DNA of 64,000 nt from Amycolatopsis acidicola (GTDB lineage Bacteria > Actinomycetota > Actinomycetes > Mycobacteriales > Pseudonocardiaceae), in assembly GCF_007713735.2 (NCBI RefSeq), contig NZ_VMNW02000007.1, positions 115,081-179,080 of the forward strand. Direction: 5' to 3'. The notes beneath the pieces were generated by a model that saw only the letters and a program-made list of their open reading frames with translations, did no database searches and was not told the DNA's origin. Positions 18,119-26,704 of this stretch are shown in pieces. A program made the position numbers and the translations under genes. Numbering within the stretch: the first letter of the stretch is position 1; every line of letters starts with the position of its first letter.

Positions 18119-19000
18119 ATGACGAAGTCCGTATTCGCCCCCGATCTGCTGGCGGGCCACCGCGTCCTGATCACCGGTGGCGGCACCGGGCTCGGCCGGG
18201 GTGTCGCCCAGTACCTCACCGCGCACGGCGCGCAGGTGCACCTCTGGGGCCGCCGCGAGGCGGTGCTGGCCGAGGCCGCGGCGGAAGCGGGCGCCGCGCA
18301 CTTCCAGACGGTCGACGTGCGGCGGGCCGACCTCGTCGACGCCGCGATGGACGAGATCTGGTCCGCGCACGGGCCGCTGACCGGGGTGGTCAACAACGCC
18401 GCCGCGAACTTCATCTCGCCCACGAAGTCCTTGAGCGCACGGGGTTTCGAGGCGGTCAGCTCCACGGTGATGAACGGTTCGTTCAACACCACGCACGCGG
18501 CCGGGCGCCGGTGGATCGAGCAGGGGCTGCCCGGGGTGGTGCTGTCCACGCTGACGACGTGGGTGTGGAGCGGTTCGGCGTTCGTGGTGCCCTCGGCGAT
18601 GGCCAAGGCGGCCGTGCACGCCATGACGATGTCGCTCGCGGTGGAGTGGGCGAAGTACGGGATCCGGCTCAACGCGCTGGCGCCCGGGCCGATCCCGACC
18701 GACTACGCGTGGGAGATGCTGAACCCGACCGACAAGAGCGCGGTCGGGGCGACGCAGGCCGACCAGGTCCCGATGGGGCGGATGGGGACCGTCGAGGAAC
18801 TGGCGAACCTGACGATGTTCCTGCTCTCGGATGCCTGCCCGTACCTGACCGGCGACACGATCGCCATGGACGGCGGCCAGCGCCTCGCCGGCCCGGGCAC
18901 GTTCGCGGGCCTGACCTCACTGTCCGATGAGGACTGGGCGGAGATCAGGGAACAGAGCCAAAAAGCCAGCGCCGCGGCGAAAGCACAGCGCAGCGTCTGA
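18119..19000 (+). CDS. 2,4-dienoyl-CoA reductase-like SDR
   Basis: 293 aa, ATG after GGAGG. Cofactor motif TGGGTGLGRG at 19-28. The active-site region VVPSAMAKAAVHAM (157-170) keeps Lys163 but has Ser159 where classical SDRs have Tyr. Together with SLAVEWAKYGIRLNALAPGPI this resembles 2,4-dienoyl-CoA reductases, which lack the usual YxxxK and place their Tyr elsewhere. It would reduce a dienoyl-CoA with NADPH, useful when ring or side-chain double bonds survive beta-oxidation. Ends the operon just before a strong hairpin. Confidence 0.8.
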   Translation: MTKSVFAPDLLAGHRVLITGGGTGLGRGVAQYLTAHGAQVHLWGRREAVLAEAAAEAGAAHFQTVDVRRADLVDAAMDEIWSAHGPLTGVVNNAAANFISPTKSLSARGFEAVSSTVMNGSFNTTHAAGRRWIEQGLPGVVLSTLTTWVWSGSAFVVPSAMAKAAVHAMTMSLAVEWAKYGIRLNALAPGPIPTDYAWEMLNPTDKSAVGATQADQVPMGRMGTVEELANLTMFLLSDACPYLTGDTIAMDGGQRLAGPGTFAGLTSLSDEDWAEIREQSQKASAAAKAQRSV

Positions 19001-19395
19001 AGGTACTGGGGGCCACCGCAAGGCGGCCCCCAGCCAGGCGGCTCCGCCAGCGCGGCCGACGATCCTGGAGACTGCCTCGTGCTCGACGCGGCATCGGACG
19101 CGAGAGGTGGGACAGCGAGAGTGACCCGCCGAACGCAGCGGCTGAAACAGCTGGGAGCCACGGCGACGGCGGCTCCCTTTCAGCGGCTCCGCCAGCGCGA
19201 CCAACACCTCGGCGGTCGCCTTCGTCCTCGGCGCGCTGGGAGGCGACCGGCATCGGCGACGCCGGAACCGGGAGCGGGCGGGGCAGCGAGAGGGACCCGC
19301 CGCACCGCCGCGCCAAGCTGGGCACGTTCGCGGGGCCCGCCATCACTGTCCGATGGGGACTGAACGACTGGCAGCCACCGCACCGGTCGCCCCGG
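18989..19395. repeat. Degenerate tandem duplication covering the gene-free 19001-19395 region
   Basis: No gene in 19001-19395. A unit starting CGCAGCG at 18989 (end of the SDR, its stop and the terminator) recurs in diverged form from 19134, 145 bp later, sharing GGCTCCGCCAGCGCG (19039 on and 19183 on). A motif GGCATCGG...CAGCGAGAG-GACCCGCCG near 19090-19131 recurs near 19251-19300. The stretch at 19319-19364 copies the SDR 3' coding end (18897-18940). It looks like decayed tandem duplication of a gene end plus terminator. Confidence 0.6.
19006..19033 (+). terminator. Hairpin terminator after the SDR
   Basis: CTGGGGGCC...GGCCCCCAG: perfect 9-bp GC stem with a 10-base loop, beginning 6 bp after the stop codon. 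No T-run follows, as is usual in actinomycetes. Confidence 0.65.
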
Positions 19396-20937
19396 TCAAC
19401 GCCCGCAGTCGAAACCTCCGCTGGGAGCGGCATACCGTGCCTCACCGACGTCGGCCAGCGACTCACCCAACTCCGCCAGCGCGGCCGAGATCCCGGCGAT
19501 CACCGCGTCCTCCGCGCCTTCGGGCACCCGCATCGGAGCGCCGCGCCCAGGAGCGGGCGGGATCTCCAGGTGGAACCCGCTGCGCTGCTGCACCGCGTCC
19601 CCGGCTCGCAGCACCAGCGCCTCCTCGAATCGGCGACCGGCCAAGGACAACGCCAGTGGCAACCCATCCGAGGCCAGGCCCATCGGCACGACGAGCACCG
19701 GGTTCCCCAAGGGATTCCAGTAAGCCGTGTGCAGCGAGGTCATCACGCCCGTCGGGTCGAGGCCGGTGATCTCCGCGAGCGACGGGGCGCCGAGGTGCCC
19801 CATCGGGGTGGCGACCACGTCCACGGTCCCCAGCAGCGCATCCATCCGCGCCTGCCCGACCCGCCGCACGCGCATCGCCTGCAGATAGTGCGTCGCGGTG
19901 ATCGCCCGCGCGCTGCTCAACAGCACGCGGGTCGCCTGCCCGTAGTCACTGCCCCGGGAACGCAGATCCCCCGCGTGATAACTGAGCGCCTCGGCGAGCA
20001 TCACGAGGGAATCGATCGCCTGCAACTCCGGGTACATCGGCAACTCGACCGGAACCAGCTCGGCGCCCGCGTCTTCGAGAAGCGCCAGCATCGCGGCGAA
20101 GCGGCGGGAGGCGTCCGGATCGGCAAGAGCCGCGAAGCGGTCGAGATCATCGAACCCGACCCGCACGCCGCGAAGGTCGCCGGTGAGCCCACCCGGATAA
20201 TCCCCCGGCTCCACGAAAGACGCGTACGGATCAGCCGGATCATGACCGGCCAGCACCGACAACAGCAGCGCGCAGTCCTCCGCGCTCCGGGCGAGCGGGC
20301 CCGCGTGGTCGAGCGTGTAGCTCAACGGCACCATGCCCGCCTTCGGCACCCGGCCGAACGTCGGCTTCAGTCCCGTGACGCCGTTGAACCCGGCCGGCAT
20401 CCGGATGCTGCCCGCGGTGTCGGAACCCAGCGCCCCCAGCACCATCCCGGAAGCCACCCCGCTCCCACAGCCCGAGCTGGAACCCCCGGCGTAATGGTCG
20501 GCGTTCCAGGCGTTGCGCGGCACCGGGAACGGCTTCCCGGGATCGGGCACCCCCAGCGCGAACTCCATCGTCGACAGTTTCCCCAGCACGATCCCACCCG
20601 CCGCCCGCAACCGCGCGACGGCCGGCGCGTCCCCGATGCCCTCGGCCCACGCACTGTCCAGTACCAGGCTCTGCGCGGTCGTGGGACCGCCTTCGCAGGC
20701 GAAGATGTCCTTGACACCCAAGGGAATCCCGTCGAGCGGGCCCACGGGCTCACCACGCGCGAACCGTTCGTCGGCCGCCTGAGCGGCCTGGCGGGCGGCG
20801 TCATCGTCGCGGTGCAGGAACACCCCCAGCACGGCGTCGTCGGCCTCAGCCCGCGCGATCGCCTCCTCCACCAGCTCTGCCGCGGTGACCCTCCCGGCTC
20901 GCAGGTCCGCCGCGGCGCCGGTGATCGTCCTGGTCAT
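19396..20937 (-). CDS. Amidase-signature hydrolase
   Basis: 513 aa from ATG 20937, overlapping the upstream gene stop (ATGA). Triad region: Lys76 in GVKDIF, then GGSSSGCGSGVASG and GSDTAGSIRMPAG. Close relative of the amidase at 4301 in the core, but its tail (about 45 residues after the family end) is shorter and not clearly AtzG-like. Last gene of the long minus-strand operon. Substrate unknown. The presence of two such amidases in a CoA-ester catabolic region suggests an amide or lactam-like intermediate, or a promiscuous esterase role. Confidence 0.85.
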   Translation of the reverse strand: MTRTITGAAADLRAGRVTAAELVEEAIARAEADDAVLGVFLHRDDDAARQAAQAADERFARGEPVGPLDGIPLGVKDIFACEGGPTTAQSLVLDSAWAEGIGDAPAVARLRAAGGIVLGKLSTMEFALGVPDPGKPFPVPRNAWNADHYAGGSSSGCGSGVASGMVLGALGSDTAGSIRMPAGFNGVTGLKPTFGRVPKAGMVPLSYTLDHAGPLARSAEDCALLLSVLAGHDPADPYASFVEPGDYPGGLTGDLRGVRVGFDDLDRFAALADPDASRRFAAMLALLEDAGAELVPVELPMYPELQAIDSLVMLAEALSYHAGDLRSRGSDYGQATRVLLSSARAITATHYLQAMRVRRVGQARMDALLGTVDVVATPMGHLGAPSLAEITGLDPTGVMTSLHTAYWNPLGNPVLVVPMGLASDGLPLALSLAGRRFEEALVLRAGDAVQQRSGFHLEIPPAPGRGAPMRVPEGAEDAVIAGISAALAELGESLADVGEARYAAPSGGFDCGR

Positions 20938-21950
20938 GACGCGACCGCCTCCGCCGCGGCCAGGAAGGACTTCACGAGCCCGGCGTCGGCGTAGTACTCG
21001 TCGCCGATGCCCTGCACCGCGCGACGCCGGCCGTATTCGTAGAGCACGGCCAGTTTCCACAACGCCAGCGCGGTGTACCAGTCCAGAGTGGACAGATCGC
21101 GCCCGGTGCTCGCGGCATACCGCGCGGCGAGCTCGTCCCGGGTGGGATACCCCTCCTCCAGCGCCGCCGTGCCCAGCTCCTCGGTCGGCGTCCTGGGCTG
21201 CCCGGCCGCTGGCCACGACGCCAGGAAGTAGCCGACGTCGAACAGCGGGTCACCGAGGGTGGCCAGTTCCCAGTCGAGCACGGCCAGGACCCGGCCCGGC
21301 GAATCCGGTGCCACGATCACGTTTCCCAGCCGGTAGTCGTTGTGCACGATGGTGGCGCCGGACTCGGGCGGGACGTGCGCGGCGAGCCAGGCGTCGATCC
21401 CGGCGAACTCCGCCGGCGGTTTGCCGTCGGAATCGGCGATCAGCCTGCCCATGCGGCGGAAGTGCCGGGCGTTGAACCCCTCCGGACGCCCGAGACCCGC
21501 CAGCCCGCGCCCCGCCCAGTCCACCGAATGCAGCGCGACCAGAGTGTCCACAAGGGACTCCCCGATCCGCCGCCGGTCCTCCGGGGCGCTCAGCGCGTCC
21601 GGAGTGCGCTCGGTGATCACGGGGCCCTCGACGTAACTCATGACGTAGAACGGGACATCGAGGACCTCGCCCGCCTGCGCCACCGCCAGCACGTCGGCGA
21701 CCGGCACGTCGGTCCCGGCCAGCGCGTCGATCAGCTTCGCCTCGCGGAGCATGTCGTGGGCTCCCGGCGGGATCGGCGGGGGCGGGGGCCGCCGCACGAC
21801 CGCCCGATGTTTGCCGTCGCCGACCAGGAACGTCAGGTTGGAGTGCCCGTCCCCGATCCGCGACGTCGTGACCGGGCCGCTGCAGATCCCCTTCCTGGCG
21901 AGGAAATCCGCCAGCAGGTTGCGCTGCTCGTCGCTCCAGTCCCAGCTCAT
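20934..21950 (-). CDS. Aminoglycoside-phosphotransferase-fold kinase, acyl-CoA-dehydrogenase-associated type
   Basis: 338 aa. Kinase-like catalytic motifs HNDYRLGN (HxDxxxxN) and LDWELATLGDP; N-terminal lobe with FLVGDGKHRAVVRRP. This APH family is commonly found beside or fused to acyl-CoA dehydrogenases in actinobacteria and in human ACAD10/11, where it phosphorylates 4-hydroxyacyl-CoAs. The same role is plausible here: phosphorylation of a hydroxyacyl intermediate so that it can be dehydrated. Start and stop overlap both neighbours by four bases, so it is translated as part of the operon. A second copy is at 54127. Confidence 0.82.
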   Translation of the reverse strand: MSWDWSDEQRNLLADFLARKGICSGPVTTSRIGDGHSNLTFLVGDGKHRAVVRRPPPPPIPPGAHDMLREAKLIDALAGTDVPVADVLAVAQAGEVLDVPFYVMSYVEGPVITERTPDALSAPEDRRRIGESLVDTLVALHSVDWAGRGLAGLGRPEGFNARHFRRMGRLIADSDGKPPAEFAGIDAWLAAHVPPESGATIVHNDYRLGNVIVAPDSPGRVLAVLDWELATLGDPLFDVGYFLASWPAAGQPRTPTEELGTAALEEGYPTRDELAARYAASTGRDLSTLDWYTALALWKLAVLYEYGRRRAVQGIGDEYYADAGLVKSFLAAAEAVAS

Positions 21951-22879
21951 CGACCGCTCTCGATCAGGTGCCGCAGGTACTGGCCGGGCCAGTGCGTCTC
22001 GAACTGCCCGGCGCCCGCTTCCCCGTCGATGGTGACGTCGCAGGCGGCCTCGGTGATCACCGTGCCCATCGGGTCGCGGGTGGGGAGCTTGATGGTCCCG
22101 TAGGAGTCCATCACCAGCCGGGTGGTCTCGCCGGTGATGTCCACGACGTCGGCTTCGAGCCGCTTCTGCGTCATGTCGTCGTGGTATTCGGCGTGGTGCT
22201 TGATGTGCGACACCGGCACGGTCACGCCGTCCTTGACGACGTAGCCGGCGAAACCCCATTCGCCGCGCGCGATCCAGATCCAGCCGTTCACCACGCGGCC
22301 GGATTCGGTGTAGGCGATGAACCACTTCCAGTGGTGCGGCACGCCCCAGTTCCGGGTCCCCCAGGAATGGTCGCGATGTCCCTTGCGGTCCCAGGTGATC
22401 CGCCGGTCGCCGACCTCCAGGAAGCCGGTCACGTGGCCGGTCTGTTCCAGCCGGTTCGCGGCGAACCACGACGGCAGCCCGTCGGGGTTGCTCCGGTAGC
22501 TGAAAGCGTCGTGCAGCGCGGTGAAGTCGAACTGCAGCCTGACCTCGTCGCTGGTGTAGCCGACCTGCGCGGTGCGGCGCAGCTCCGGCTGCTTCACCGT
22601 GAGGCCACGGAACTCGAAGTTGTCCAGGTCCATGTCGTCGCCGACGGTGCCCTGCTCGAGCTTCAGCGCGAGCGGTTCGGCGTCCGGGCCCCAGACCGAC
22701 ACGTTGTAGCCGGTCTTGCCGCGGTCGGTCAGGTACAGATACACCTGCATGCCGAGCCGCTCGTCCGGCATGATCAGCTCCCAGAACAGGGAGTCCCGCA
22801 TCCGGCCGCCCGGTTCCGGCCGGTGCCGCAGATCGTCGTCCGGCCCGAAGCCGGGGTCGATGTCGCCCAGTGTCACCAT
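21947..22879 (-). CDS. CrtC/AttH-like beta-barrel protein (DUF7064/7065 type)
   Basis: 310 aa, no signal peptide. Conserved core RDHSWGTRNWG near 170 and tryptophan-rich strands (HHWKWFIAYT, NGWIWI) are typical of the hydroxyneurosporene-synthase / AttH lipocalin-like superfamily and its actinobacterial DUF7064/DUF7065 branch. Some relatives add water across isoprenoid double bonds (carotenoid hydratase CrtC), which would be fitting for a terpenoid pathway, but this is inference from fold only. Coupled to the phosphotransferase by an ATGA overlap. Confidence 0.65.
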   Translation of the reverse strand: MVTLGDIDPGFGPDDDLRHRPEPGGRMRDSLFWELIMPDERLGMQVYLYLTDRGKTGYNVSVWGPDAEPLALKLEQGTVGDDMDLDNFEFRGLTVKQPELRRTAQVGYTSDEVRLQFDFTALHDAFSYRSNPDGLPSWFAANRLEQTGHVTGFLEVGDRRITWDRKGHRDHSWGTRNWGVPHHWKWFIAYTESGRVVNGWIWIARGEWGFAGYVVKDGVTVPVSHIKHHAEYHDDMTQKRLEADVVDITGETTRLVMDSYGTIKLPTRDPMGTVITEAACDVTIDGEAGAGQFETHWPGQYLRHLIESGR

Positions 22880-22889
22880 GGTTCGCCCC

Positions 22890-23705
22890 TTACTTGCCTG
22901 TGAACTGCGGCGCGCGCTTGTCCTTGAACGCCGCCAGTGCCTCGGTCATGTCCTCGCAGCGGGTCAGCAGCGCCTGCCCGCGGTTCTCCAGCTCCAGTGC
23001 CCCGGCGTACGTCGCGACCTCCTGGTTGCGCTGCAACGCCCGCTTGGACATCCGGACGCCGCCGGGCGAGTTTCCGGAGATCTGCCGCGCGGTCGCCAGT
23101 GCCTCGCCGAAAAGATCCTCGCTCGGCACCACCCGGTTGACGAGGCCGATCCGCTCGGCCTCCTCGGCGCCCACGATCCTTGCCGTGTAAGCGATTTCGG
23201 CCGCCCGCCCCGGGCCGACGAGCCGGGTCAGCTGCCACGAGGTGCCCAGCTCCCCCGCCGAAAGCCCGACCTTCACGAACGCGGCGTTGAACTTCGCCGT
23301 CGGCGCGGCGAGCCGGATGTCGGCCGCCAGCGCGAGCGAAAGGCCGCCACCCGCCGCGGCGCCGTGCACCGCGGCGATCACCGGGAACGGCAGTTCGCGG
23401 AGCGCGGCGAGGCCGCCGGTGGCGGTTTCCTGGAAGTGCAGGAACTCCCGCACGCCCATGCGCGTGATCACGTCGATCTCGTCGAGGTCGAAGCCCGCGC
23501 AGAAAGCGCGTTCGCCGGTGCCGGTCAGGATCAGCGCGCGGGCCTTGCTGTCCCGCATCGCCCTGGCCGCGCGGAGGAACTCGCCGAACATGCCGACGGT
23601 CATGGAGTTCATCCGGTCCGGCCGGTCGATCCGCAGCACCAGGATGCCCTCTTCGGGTTCCTCGATCCGCAGCGTCTCCAGCTCCGGGATTTCGAAGTCG
23701 AGCAC
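22890..23705 (-). CDS. Enoyl-CoA hydratase/isomerase family protein (isomerase-like)
   Basis: 271 aa from GTG 23705, preceded by GAGGAGG; upstream in-frame starts would overlap the previous gene deeply. Crotonase fold with AFCAGFDL and AAGGGLSLAL. Both hydratase glutamates are absent (the GGGCEL and PEI positions read GGLSL and AAF). Instead GLSAGELGTSW carries a Glu in the loop where PaaG-type isomerases keep an Asp. Probably a double-bond isomerase or other crotonase. A tandem paralogue follows upstream; the two are clearly a duplication. Confidence 0.82.
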   Translation of the reverse strand: MLDFEIPELETLRIEEPEEGILVLRIDRPDRMNSMTVGMFGEFLRAARAMRDSKARALILTGTGERAFCAGFDLDEIDVITRMGVREFLHFQETATGGLAALRELPFPVIAAVHGAAAGGGLSLALAADIRLAAPTAKFNAAFVKVGLSAGELGTSWQLTRLVGPGRAAEIAYTARIVGAEEAERIGLVNRVVPSEDLFGEALATARQISGNSPGGVRMSKRALQRNQEVATYAGALELENRGQALLTRCEDMTEALAAFKDKRAPQFTGK

Positions 23706-23715
23706 GTCGCCCTCC

Positions 23716-24522
23716 TCAGCGTCCGGTGAACTTCGGCGCGCGCTTCTCCTTGAAGGCGGCGAGCGCTTCGGGCATGTCCTCGCCACGGGTGAGCAGCGCC
23801 TGCCCGCGGTTCTCCAGCTCCAGCGCCGCCGCGTAGGAGGTGATCTCCAGGTTGGCCTGCAGCGCGCGTTTGGACAGCTGCACGCCGCCCGGGGAGTTGG
23901 CCCGGATCTGGCGCGCCATCGCGACCGACTCGTCCAGCAGGGAGTCGCCGGGCACGACGCGGTTGACGAGCCCGATGCGCTCGGCTTCCTCGGCGAAGAC
24001 GAACCGGCCGGTGTACGCGATCTCCGAAGCCCTTGCCGGGCCGATGATCCGGGGCAGCAGCCACGACGTGCCCAGGTCTCCGGCCGACAGGCCGATGCGC
24101 ACGAACGCGGCGTTGAACTTCGCCTTCTCCGACGCCAGCCGGATGTCCGCCATCAACGCGAGCGCGAGGCCACCGCCGGCCGCGGCGCCGTTGACCGCGG
24201 CGATCACCGGAATCCGCAACGACCTGATCGCCGTCAGGGCGCGCGCGGCGTGTTCCTGGCGCTCCAGCATGCCCAGCGCGGTCAGGCCGGCGAGCTCGTC
24301 GGCGTCGTCGAGGTCGTAGCCCGCGCAGAACGCCTTGCCGGCGCCGGTGATGATCAGGACCCGCACGTCATCGTCGTCGCCCAGCGCGAACGCCAGCTCC
24401 TCGAGTTCGGCGAACATCCCGACGGTCATCGAGTTGAGCGAGTCCGGCCGGTCGAGCGTCGCGACGAGGACACCGTCCTCGGGCCGGGACAACTCGAGTG
24501 TTTCCGGCTTCAGATCGGCCAT
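23716..24522 (-). CDS. Enoyl-CoA hydratase/isomerase family protein (isomerase-like), tandem paralogue
   Basis: 268 aa. Shares SMTVGMF, AFCAGYDLD, NGAAAGGGLALALMADIRLAS, KFNAAFV, GLSAGDLGTSWLLPR, EEAERIGLVNRVVP and NSPGGV-SKRALQ with the next gene. Lacks both hydratase glutamates; the Asp in SAGDLGTSW resembles the PaaG-type isomerase acid. A role in moving a double bond into conjugation with the thioester is the best guess. Its start overlaps the LLM gene stop by one base (TGATG). Confidence 0.83.
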   Translation of the reverse strand: MADLKPETLELSRPEDGVLVATLDRPDSLNSMTVGMFAELEELAFALGDDDDVRVLIITGAGKAFCAGYDLDDADELAGLTALGMLERQEHAARALTAIRSLRIPVIAAVNGAAAGGGLALALMADIRLASEKAKFNAAFVRIGLSAGDLGTSWLLPRIIGPARASEIAYTGRFVFAEEAERIGLVNRVVPGDSLLDESVAMARQIRANSPGGVQLSKRALQANLEITSYAAALELENRGQALLTRGEDMPEALAAFKEKRAPKFTGR

Positions 24523-25538
24523 CAGCGCATTCCCTCCAAAATGGACACAGTCGCTTCCTCGGCCTCGTCGGGTTTGAGCCCCCAGGGCACGCTCACGAGG
24601 TTGAGGTGGTCGTAGTCGCGGGCGTGCACCGCGACCCGGTCTTTCAGTTCGCCGGGGCGGCAGGCCACGCCCACCGCGTCGATGGCTTCGTCCGGCACGG
24701 CGGCGGCCATCGCCCCGGGATCGCGGTTCTTCGCCGCTTCCCGGATGCGGCCCTGCGCGTCCGTCCAGCCGTGCAACGCGAAAAGCCGGTCGTAGACGCG
24801 GGACGCGGCGTACTGCGCGACGGCGTAGGCGAGGCGACGGCGGGCCGCTTCTTCGTCAGCGTCCACGGCGCACATCAGGATGCCCATCAGCTTCACGTCA
24901 CCGGCCGCGCGGCCGGAGTCCGCGAGCCCTGCCGCAAGGCCAGGGCGCACGAACTCGTCGACATAGGCGGAGGTGAACATCGGGTGGCCGACGAGCCCGT
25001 CGGAGACCCGGCCCGCGACGCGCAGCATCAGCGGGTTGACCCCGGCGGTCCAGATCGGCAGGTGTTCCCGCACCGGCGGCGGGGTGTCGGAGGTGGGCTT
25101 GAGCCGCACCCGGTAGAACCGGCCCTCGTGCTCGACCGGGCCCTCGTGCAGGCGCCACAGCTTGCGCAGCACGGTGACCAGCTCCTGCATCCGCGCCGCC
25201 GGGGCCTCCCCGCTGACGCCGTGCCAGTCCTCCATCATCCGCGGGGTTCCGTTGCCCAGCCCCAGAATCAGCCTGCCGCCGGACAGCTCGTCGAGATCCC
25301 GCGCCTCGGCGGCCCACACCAGCGGGGTGCGGCCGACCCCGTAGGCGATGTTGGTGCCCAGCCGGACGCGGCTGGTGGCACCGGCCAGCACGGCCAGCGG
25401 CACGGTCACCGACCGGTCGTACAGCTCGTTGGTCCAGACCGCGTCGAACCCGGCCTCCTCGGCTCTGGCCGCGAGGTCGGCGAGGCGCTGGTACCGCTCG
25501 GGCCCGGTGCCCGAGCTGAAGGCCGTCAGTCCGTACAT
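24522..25538 (-). CDS. LLM-class (luciferase-like, probably F420-dependent) oxidoreductase
   Basis: 338 aa from ATG 25538 with AAGGA upstream. TIM-barrel luciferase family: EEAGFDAVWTNE, GTNIAYGVGRTPLVWA, LGLGNGTPRMMEDWHG, PIWTAGVNP. Comparable actinobacterial proteins use F420 rather than FMN. In steroid- and terpenoid-type clusters they reduce enones or oxidise alcohols, or act as monooxygenase components. Two bp separate it from the racemase gene. Confidence 0.83.
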   Translation of the reverse strand: MYGLTAFSSGTGPERYQRLADLAARAEEAGFDAVWTNELYDRSVTVPLAVLAGATSRVRLGTNIAYGVGRTPLVWAAEARDLDELSGGRLILGLGNGTPRMMEDWHGVSGEAPAARMQELVTVLRKLWRLHEGPVEHEGRFYRVRLKPTSDTPPPVREHLPIWTAGVNPLMLRVAGRVSDGLVGHPMFTSAYVDEFVRPGLAAGLADSGRAAGDVKLMGILMCAVDADEEAARRRLAYAVAQYAASRVYDRLFALHGWTDAQGRIREAAKNRDPGAMAAAVPDEAIDAVGVACRPGELKDRVAVHARDYDHLNLVSVPWGLKPDEAEEATVSILEGMR

Positions 25539-25540
25539 TC

Positions 25541-26704
25541 TCAGTCCTTTTCCTCGGCGACGGCGATCGCGCCCGACCGCCGCCAGTCGTCCACCCGCTG
25601 CCCGCTCACGCCCCAGTCGCGCAGGGCCTGCTCGGTGTGCTCCCCCGGCGCGGGTGGCGGGTGGCCGAGCGCGGCCGGGGTCCGGCTGAACTTCGGGGCA
25701 GGCGCGGGCTGGGTGAGCCCTCCCTTGTCCACAAAGGACTTCCTGGCCACGTTGTGCGGATGCTCCGGCGCCTCGTCCACGTCGAGCATCGGCGCCACGC
25801 ACGGCGTGCGGCCCTCGGCCAGCGCCGCCCACTCGTCCCGGGTGCGGGTGCGCACGGCGTCGGCGAACAGCTTCCGCAGCCGGGGCCACCCCGAGCGGTC
25901 GTCGCGATCCGGCAGATCGGCGGGGAGGCCGAGCAGGTCGACGAGATCGTCGTAGAACCGCTTCTCCAGTGCCGCCACCGAAAGCCAGCGCCCGTCCGCG
26001 GTTTCGTAGACGTCGTAATAAGGGGCGCCGCTGTCGACGAGGTTCGTCCCGCGTTCGGGGTTCCACGCGCCGGTCTGCGCGAAGCCGAAGAACGCCGTGC
26101 CCAGCAACGCCGCGCCCTCGACCATCGAAGCGTCGACGACCTGCCCCTTCCCGGACCGGTGGCGCTCCAGCAAGGCCGCGAGCATTCCCAGCGCCAGCAG
26201 GTAACCGCCCCCGCCGAAATCGCCGACGAGGCTCAGCGGCGGGGTCGGCGGCTGCCCTTGCCTGCCGATCAGCGACAGCACCCCGGACAGCGCCACGTAG
26301 TTGAGGTCGTGGCCGACCGCCTGCGCCATCGGCCCGTCCTGGCCGAAACCCGTCATCCGCCCGTAGACGAGCGCGGGATTGCGGGCGAGGCAGTCGCCGG
26401 GCCCGATGCCCAGCCGTTCGGCCACCCCGGGCCGGAACCCTTCCAGCAACGCGTCCGCGCGTTCGACGAGATCGAGCACGACCCCGGCGCCGTCGGGGTG
26501 CTTGAGGTCGACCGCGACCGAGCGGCGCCCGCGGTGCAGCAGCTCGGTGCGGAAGTCGGCGTTCGGGCCGACGAGTCCCGCGCCCGCGGCACGGTCGATC
26601 CGGAGCACTTCCGCGCCGAGGTCGGCCAGCAGCATGGCGCAGAACGGGCCGGGGCCGATCGAGCCGATCTCGACCACCCGGATGCCGGCCAGCGGTCCCG
26701 TCAC
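25541..26704 (-). CDS. Alpha-methylacyl-CoA racemase (CaiB/BaiF family)
   Basis: 387 aa from GTG 26704, which overlaps the livF stop (GTGA) and lies behind a near-perfect ribosome site AGGAGGTGATC. The N-terminus GIRVVEIGSIGPGPFCAMLLADLGAEV is split here by position: 7-16 and 17-33. His132 in GHDLNY and Asp162 in GDFGGGG match the acid/base pair of mycobacterial MCR. Converts (2R)- to (2S)-2-methylacyl-CoA so that acyl-CoA dehydrogenases can act, a step expected for branched isoprenoid-derived acids. A formyl-CoA-transferase-like role is less likely given the His/Asp pair. Confidence 0.85.
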   Translation of the reverse strand: MTGPLAGIRVVEIGSIGPGPFCAMLLADLGAEVLRIDRAAGAGLVGPNADFRTELLHRGRRSVAVDLKHPDGAGVVLDLVERADALLEGFRPGVAERLGIGPGDCLARNPALVYGRMTGFGQDGPMAQAVGHDLNYVALSGVLSLIGRQGQPPTPPLSLVGDFGGGGYLLALGMLAALLERHRSGKGQVVDASMVEGAALLGTAFFGFAQTGAWNPERGTNLVDSGAPYYDVYETADGRWLSVAALEKRFYDDLVDLLGLPADLPDRDDRSGWPRLRKLFADAVRTRTRDEWAALAEGRTPCVAPMLDVDEAPEHPHNVARKSFVDKGGLTQPAPAPKFSRTPAALGHPPPAPGEHTEQALRDWGVSGQRVDDWRRSGAIAVAEEKD

